Source: Acidovorax sp. CF316
GTDB taxonomy: Bacteria > Pseudomonadota > Gammaproteobacteria > Burkholderiales > Burkholderiaceae_C
Assembly (NCBI RefSeq): GCF_000276605.1
Contig: NZ_AKJX01000109.1
Coordinates: forward strand, 1 to 50,047
Reading direction: 5' to 3'
DNA: 50,047 bases
The notes under the pieces were generated by a model. It worked only from the letters and a program-made list of their open reading frames with translations. It made no database searches and had not been told where the DNA came from. The position numbers and the translations under genes are program-made. Of the stretch, positions 46,401-50,047 are shown in pieces (the first letter of the stretch is position 1; each line of letters begins with the position of its first letter).

Positions 46401-47096
46401 CTCCACGTAGCGGCGCAGGATGGGCGAGAGATAGGCATCGACCACCGTGGTATCGCCCCGGCTCACGAACTTCATCATCGGGCTGGTCTCGTGCGAGGTG
46501 CTGATCTGAGTGAAGCCCACCTCCTTCGCGATGCGGCGGGCCATCTGCTCGTGCTCCGTGTAGCGGTAGCCATGCATGAAGACGATGGCCACGCTGCGCA
46601 GGCCGCGGCACCAGGCGGCCAGCAGGTCGCCGCGCAGGCTGGCTTCGTCGAGCGGCTGCATCACCTTGCCGTGCGCTCCGACGCGTTCGCGCGCCTCGAC
46701 CACCTCTGTGTAGAGCAGTTCGGGCAGCAGGATGTGGCGGTCGAACAGGCGTGGCCGGTTCTGGTAGGCAATGCGCAGCGCATCACGGAAACCGCGCGTG
46801 GTGACCAGCAGCGTGGGCTCGCCCTTGCGTTCGAGCAGTGCATTGGTGGCCACCGTGGTGCCCATCTTCACGCATTCCACCAGGGCCGGCGTCACGGCCT
46901 CGCCGGGCGCCAGGCCCAGCAGATGGCGGATGCCGGCCACGGCCGCATCCTTGTACTGTTCGGGGTTCTCCGACAGCAGTTTGTGCGTGACCAGCGTGCC
47001 GTCGGGGCGCTTGCCGACGATGTCGGTGAAGGTGCCGCCCCGGTCGATCCAGAACTGCCAGCGGGGAATCTGTACTTGGGGTGTATTGGTGGTCAT
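43437..47096 (-). CDS. Fused HyuA-HyuB hydantoinase/5-oxoprolinase
   Basis: A 1219-residue ATP-dependent cyclic-amide hydrolase. Residues 1 to about 700 match Hyu[20 protein letters not shown] near the N-terminus, [17 protein letters not shown] near residue 285, and [19 protein letters not shown]. Residues about 705-1219 match Hyu[57 protein letters not shown] and [19 protein letters not shown]. The full-length fusion is the form of 5-oxoprolinase (OplA), but hydantoin and related imide substrates are possible. The ATG at 47096 gives [13 protein letters not shown]. It lies in one operon with the truncated NTF2-like protein and the TRAP transporter, so the transporter may import the substrate. 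The catalytic family is certain, the substrate is not. Confidence 0.88.
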   Translation of the reverse strand: MTTNTPQVQIPRWQFWIDRGGTFTDIVGKRPDGTLVTHKLLSENPEQYKDAAVAGIRHLLGLAPGEAVTPALVECVKMGTTVATNALLERKGEPTLLVTTRGFRDALRIAYQNRPRLFDRHILLPELLYTEVVEARERVGAHGKVMQPLDEASLRGDLLAAWCRGLRSVAIVFMHGYRYTEHEQMARRIAKEVGFTQISTSHETSPMMKFVSRGDTTVVDAYLSPILRRYVEQVASEMPGVKLFFMQSSGGLTDATTFQGKDAILSGPAGGIVGMARTAGLAGQERVIGFDMGGTSTDVSHYAGAFEREFETHVAGVRMRAPMMSIHTVAAGGGSVLSYDGARFRVGPESAGANPGPVSYRRGGPLAVTDANVMVGKVQPSYFPSVFGPAANETLDAQAVRARFAELAAQTQRQPEEVAEGFIQIAVQQMANAIKKISVARGYDVTRYTLQCFGGAGGQHACLVADALGMTRVFVHPLAGVLSAYGMGLADQTVIREQAVELPLAAASLPLIAERLEVLGAAAQAELTRQQVSQHPVQVRHNVHVRYEGTDSALVVPFGDIATVQAGFEAAYRQRFAFLMVGKSLVVEAVSVEAVIPGDAPAEPRLPLHAERVHPRRETVRMYSGSQWHDAALVVREDLQPGDTIPGPAIIAEKNTTTVVEPGWLARLTDLDHLVLDRVTARTVQYAAGTTVDPVLLEVFNNLFMNIAEQMGLQLQNTAYSVNIKERLDFSCALFDATGNLIANAPHMPVHLGSMGESIKTVIRENTGSMQPGDVYMLNDPYHGGTHLPDVTVITPVYVAGGKEPTFYVGSRGHHADIGGTTPGSMPPFSTRIEEEGVQINNVKLVDQGVFQEESVRHLLATGGGTTPYPSRNPHQNLADLRAQIAANEKGVQELSKMVDQFGLDVVQAYMRHVQDNAEESVRRVITHLKDGQFTLPLDNGAQISVSVRVNVAERSAVIDFAGTSAQQVNNFNAPRAVCMAAVLYVFRTLVDDDIPLNAGCLKPLQVLIPQGSMLNPNPPASVVAGNVETSTCITNALFGALGVMAGSQPTMNNFTFGNAQYQYYETIAGGSGAGAVLDGEGRVVRGFEGTSVVQTHMTNSRLTDPEILEFRFPVVLDSYEIREGSGGRGRWAGGNGGVRRVRFLEQMTASILSNGRVKPAFGMAGGQAGLTGLNRVLRANGQVEDLAHIGAALMEPGDVFEISTPGGGGFGECMAAVD

Positions 47097-47138
47097 GGTG
47101 GTTCCGATGGAAGAAGAAAAAATGGGGAGTGGCACGGA

Positions 47139-47399
47139 TCAAGCCGCGGCCGCGCAGTCCGGCGCGGGCGGGTCGGCCAGGCAGAAGGTGTAGACGTTCT
47201 CGAAGCTGCGGTTGAAATTGCGCACCAGGGTCTCGGCAATGGCCTCGCGCCCCTGGGCCGAGGGCGGGAAGACCATGCCGCCCTGGCGCAGCTCCATCTG
47301 CAGCAGCGCACCGCCGGCAAAGGCCTGGGCGATCAGGTGCGGCCTGTTGCCGTCCTTGGCGCGCAGGTAGGTCTCGACGGAATCCTGGGGGGTGTGCAT
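47139..47399 (-). CDS. Short NTF2-like protein, probably truncated
   Basis: An 86-residue protein starting MHTPQDSVETYLRAKDGNRPHLIAQ, followed by IAQAFAGGALLQMELRQGGMVFPP and EAIAETLVRNFNRSFENVYTFCLAD. This resembles the first two thirds of an NTF2-like (SnoaL-type) fold of about 110-130 residues; known family members continue after the FENVYTFCL strand with two more beta strands that are missing here. The stop is 42 bases before the hydantoinase start, so there is no room for the missing part. It may be a truncated remnant, or a short variant. The ATG at 47399 is the natural start; the longer open frame overlaps the TRAP receptor gene. Confidence 0.6.
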   Translation of the reverse strand: MHTPQDSVETYLRAKDGNRPHLIAQAFAGGALLQMELRQGGMVFPPSAQGREAIAETLVRNFNRSFENVYTFCLADPPAPDCAAAA

Positions 47400-47430
47400 G
47401 GTGCTTCTCCTGAGGCGGGTGGGAGGAATT

Positions 47431-48396
47431 TCAGCGCTGCGTGTAGTAGGGAATGAAGATCTGGTTGGCCTCGCCGCCCACCGAGCGCACCCACTCGCGC
47501 GAGAAACGCTCGCCCAGGCGCTTGAGGTCGGCATTGAGCTCGGCGCTCGCGCGCTCGACCTTGATGCCCTTGCGCTGCAGCTCGGCCACGGACTCCTGCG
47601 CGATGGACTCGCTCATGGCCCAGCCTCGTGTTTCGGCCTCCGATGCCGCCCGGGTGACGGCCTGGCGCACCGGCGCAGGCAGCGCGTCGAAGGCCTGCAG
47701 GTTCACGAAGACGACGTTCTTGGGAAACCAGGCATCGATGCCGTAGTACTGCCGGACCTGGCCCCAGACCTGGTTCTCCACCCCGGTCAGGGCCGAGGTG
47801 ATCATGGAGTCGAGCTGGCCGGCCGCCAGCGCCTTGTTGACCTCGACCATGGGCACGTCCACGGAGGCGGCGCCCAGCATCTCGGCGATGCGCACCGTGG
47901 CCGGGTTGTAGGTGCGCATGCGCGTGCCCTTGAAGTCGGCGGACGACTTCACGGGGGTGATGGAGAACAGGCCCTGGGGCGGCCAGGGCACCGCGTACAG
48001 CACTTTGAGCCCCTTGCGGGTGAAGTGCCCTTCGATGAGCGGGCGCTGCAGGTCCCACAGCCGGCGCGCATCGGCATAGCTGCGCACCACGAAGGGCACG
48101 GCGTCGGCCCCGGCGATCGGCATGTCCGCCACCAGGCTGGTCATGATGGTCTCGCCCGCCTGGGCCTTGCCGCCCTGCACCGCCTGGGGAATGTCGGCCA
48201 GTTTGGCCAGGGTGTTGTTGGCATGCACCTCGATGCGCAGGGCGCCCGAGGAGGCCGCTTCCACCTGCTGCGCAAACTGCACCAGGTTGCGCGTGTGGAA
48301 GGTCTCCGCACGGTAGCCGGTGGCCAGTTTCCACTGTGCCTGGGCGTGCACCATCGGGACCGCGGCGAGCGCGGCCAACCAGACCATGTGCTTCAT
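47431..48396 (-). CDS. TRAP transporter substrate-binding protein, DctP family
   Basis: A 321-residue periplasmic receptor of a TRAP transporter with a Sec signal peptide (MKHMVWLAALAAVPMVHAQA). The DctP pattern is visible: W-KLATGYRAETFHTRNLVQFAQQVEAASSGALRIEVHAN, then FKGTRMRTYNPATVRIAEMLGA with the conserved ligand-binding Arg, and VNKALAAGQLDSMITSALTG. It delivers a carboxylate or related anion to the DctQM membrane pair encoded just upstream. The ATG is at 48396, 31 bases after which the NTF2-like gene follows on the same strand. The ligand is possibly the hydantoinase/oxoprolinase substrate. Confidence 0.92.
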   Translation of the reverse strand: MKHMVWLAALAAVPMVHAQAQWKLATGYRAETFHTRNLVQFAQQVEAASSGALRIEVHANNTLAKLADIPQAVQGGKAQAGETIMTSLVADMPIAGADAVPFVVRSYADARRLWDLQRPLIEGHFTRKGLKVLYAVPWPPQGLFSITPVKSSADFKGTRMRTYNPATVRIAEMLGAASVDVPMVEVNKALAAGQLDSMITSALTGVENQVWGQVRQYYGIDAWFPKNVVFVNLQAFDALPAPVRQAVTRAASEAETRGWAMSESIAQESVAELQRKGIKVERASAELNADLKRLGERFSREWVRSVGGEANQIFIPYYTQR

Positions 48397-48469
48397 GGCA
48401 AGCTCCTGAAGGGGGACAAAGGGCCGGTGCGGCAGCGCGCGCCGGCAGACACAGAGGAAGGCCGGCGGC

Positions 48470-49780
48470 CTACTTGGACGCGCCCATGACGAGGTCCGGG
48501 ACGATGGTGACGATCTGCGGGAAGACCGTGATCAGGCCGATGCACACCACCAGGCAGAAGAAGAACGGGATGGCGGCCTTGGCGATCAGGTTGCTGTCCT
48601 TGCCCGTCATGTTCTGCAGCACGAAGAGGTTGAAGCCCACGGGCGGCGTGACCTCGGCGATCTCGACCAGCAGGATCACGAAGATGCCGAACCAGATCAG
48701 GTCGAAGCCGGCCTTCTCGATCATCGGCATCACCACCGCGGCGGTGAGCACGATCATGCTGATGCCGTCGAGCGCCGTGCCCAGCACCAGGTAGACCCCC
48801 ACCAGGCAGGCGATCAGCGCATAGGGCGACAGGTGCATGGAGTCGACCCAGGCAGCCAGCTCGCGCGGGATGCCGGTGAAGGCCATGGTCTTGGTCAGGA
48901 AGGCAGCCCCCGCCAGGATGAACATGATCATGCAGCTGGTGCGGGCCGAGCCGGCCAGGCCTTCCTTGAAGTTCTGCCAGGTCAGTGCCTTGCACCAGGC
49001 GGCCAGTGCCAGGGCACCCACCACGCCATAGGCGGCACATTCGGTCGCCGTGGCCCAGCCGGCCACCAGGGACCAGCAGATGAACACGATGAGCAGCGCG
49101 CAGGGAATCAGGTTGCGCGACAGGTGCAGCTTCTCGCGGAAGCTCAGCGCCGGCTCGTCGGGCGGCATGCGATCCTTGTTGCGCACCGACCACCAGGCGA
49201 TGTAGCCCGAGAACAGCAGCATCAGCAGCAGGCCGGGCAGAAAGCCCGCCAGGAAGATGCGGATGATGGAGGCATCGGCCGCGACCGCGTACACCACCAT
49301 GGTGATGGACGGCGGGATCAGGATGCCCAGGGTGCCTGCCGTGGCCAGCGAGCCGATGGCGATGCTTTCGTCGTAGCCGCGCTTCTTGAGCGCCGGCAGC
49401 GAGACCTTGGCGATGGTGGCGCAGGTGGCCGCCGACGAGCCCGAGACCGAGCCGAAGATGCCGCAGCCCAGGATGGTGGTGTGGAACAGCCGCCCGGGCA
49501 CCTTGCCGAGCCAGGGCGCCAGGCCGCTGAACATGTCCTCGCTGAGGCGGGTGCGGAACAGGATCTCGCCCATCCAGATGAACAGCGGCAAGGCCGCCAG
49601 CTCCCAGCTCGCATTGCTCTCCCAGAAGGCAGAGAACAAGTTCAGGCCGGCATGGCTGTTGGTGAAGAAGGCCTGGCCGACCCAGCCGCAGATGGCCAGC
49701 GTCATGGCGATCCAGACACCGCCGGAGAGCATGAGCAGCATGATCACCAGCAGGAAGGCGCCGATGGAAAGAATGTCCAT
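48470..49780 (-). CDS. TRAP transporter large permease, DctM family
   Basis: A 436-residue inner-membrane protein with about twelve hydrophobic segments, the sodium-coupled transport subunit of the TRAP complex. Landmarks are ALPLFIWMGEILFRTRLSEDMFSG, GCGIFGSVSGSSAATCATIAKVSLPALKKRGYDESIAIGS, ATAGTLGILIPPSITMVVYA and EVTPPVGFNLFVLQNM. The ATG at 49780 has AAGGAGC eight bases upstream; the longer open frame into dctQ is spurious. It works with the DctQ subunit encoded 11 bases upstream and the DctP receptor encoded downstream. Confidence 0.94.
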   Translation of the reverse strand: MDILSIGAFLLVIMLLMLSGGVWIAMTLAICGWVGQAFFTNSHAGLNLFSAFWESNASWELAALPLFIWMGEILFRTRLSEDMFSGLAPWLGKVPGRLFHTTILGCGIFGSVSGSSAATCATIAKVSLPALKKRGYDESIAIGSLATAGTLGILIPPSITMVVYAVAADASIIRIFLAGFLPGLLLMLLFSGYIAWWSVRNKDRMPPDEPALSFREKLHLSRNLIPCALLIVFICWSLVAGWATATECAAYGVVGALALAAWCKALTWQNFKEGLAGSARTSCMIMFILAGAAFLTKTMAFTGIPRELAAWVDSMHLSPYALIACLVGVYLVLGTALDGISMIVLTAAVVMPMIEKAGFDLIWFGIFVILLVEIAEVTPPVGFNLFVLQNMTGKDSNLIAKAAIPFFFCLVVCIGLITVFPQIVTIVPDLVMGASK

Positions 49781-49791
49781 GGTCTTGCTCC

Positions 49792-50047
49792 TTAGAGGTC
49801 CGAAGAGAAGTCGCCCTTGGCGTGGCGCTCTTCCACCAGGCGCACGAAGGTGGGAACCCCGCCGCGCGCCACGATCCACCATTCGTCGACCACTGCCACG
49901 AGGAACAGGATGGAGCCGATGGCGAAGCTCATCTGGGGGATCCAGACCGGCACCGCCCACAGGCCCTGCGCCACTTCGTTGAACTTCCAGCTCTCGTAGG
50001 TGAAGGCGCAGGCCCACCAGGTGAGGTAGCCGATGGGCAGCCCGGCG
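49792..50047 (-). CDS. TRAP transporter small permease, DctQ family, 5' end outside the window
   Basis: Only the C-terminal 85 or so residues are in the window; the reading frame stays open to the edge. The visible part has a first hydrophobic helix with LTWWACAFTYESW, followed by VWIPQMSFAIGSILFLVAVV, the second helix, and ends with VRLVEERHAKGDFSSDL. This is the DctQ C-terminal pattern of an integral-membrane protein that assists DctM. The stop TAA is 11 bases before the dctM start, so these genes are co-transcribed. Confidence 0.85.
   Translation of the reverse strand, partial: AGLPIGYLTWWACAFTYESWKFNEVAQGLWAVPVWIPQMSFAIGSILFLVAVVDEWWIVARGGVPTFVRLVEERHAKGDFSSDL

Noticed and set aside
45669..47456. 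Rightward frames opposite the hydantoinase gene
   Set aside because: HyuA motifs lie on the minus strand throughout; no conserved residues in the rightward products.

Overview
The window is GC-rich chromosomal DNA from a betaproteobacterium, most likely a member of the Comamonadaceae (Acidovorax-, Delftia- or Variovorax-like). The pointers are the uniformly high GC, the abundance of Bug/TctC-type binding proteins, tandem DUF4148 proteins, a PAS-LuxR regulator next to scoAB, and the general look of the proteins. It is a metabolic region: no tRNA or rRNA gene, insertion sequence, phage gene or CRISPR array was seen, and no gene-free stretch reaches 300 bases.

Region 1 (1-1940) holds a terminator from an upstream gene and an LRR-DUF1963 protein. 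Region 2 (1967-11725) is a divergent sugar/polyol-type locus. Leftward run an FGGY kinase, a GlpD-like FAD dehydrogenase and a GntR/HutC regulator. Rightward run a Tat-exported binding protein, an RbsA-type ATPase, an RbsC-type permease, an aldo/keto reductase and an LsrF/DhnA-type class I aldolase. Almost every junction is a 4-base start/stop overlap, and three copies of a TGTCrTrACA motif sit in the divergent promoter. The parts suggest uptake, phosphorylation, oxidation and aldol cleavage of an unidentified polyol or sugar.

Region 3 (11926-17495) encodes a 1559-residue secreted mosaic protein (beta-propellers, Big_5, LamG, PKD, two CXXCH haem sites, C-terminal ricin-type lectin), then two tandem DUF4148 exported small proteins. 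Region 4 (17615-22268) has scoBA with a divergent PAS-LuxR regulator and a palindrome between them, a carboxymuconolactone-decarboxylase-family gene and katG.

Region 5 (22410-33254) is the most unusual part. A nine-gene leftward operon interleaves four different Bug-type binding proteins with two paralogous COG3618 amidohydrolases, an RraA-type aldolase, a D-2-hydroxyacid dehydrogenase and an SMP-30 lactonase, with no TctA/TctB membrane subunits. A divergent IclR regulator faces it, followed by an AhpD-like protein and an exported protein of unknown function. It looks like a catabolic route for a lactone or polycarboxylate.

Region 6 (33256-43329) contains a PAS-GGDEF-EAL c-di-GMP enzyme, a thioesterase/EamA pair, an SDR divergent from ETF-ubiquinone oxidoreductase across a TetR-like palindrome, a PurM-like paralogue and a chemoreceptor. 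Region 7 (43437-50047) is a leftward operon with TRAP transporter subunits (DctQ partial at the window edge, DctM, DctP), a short, probably truncated NTF2-like protein and a fused HyuA-HyuB/5-oxoprolinase. DNA was read by eye; functional names are family-level unless stated.
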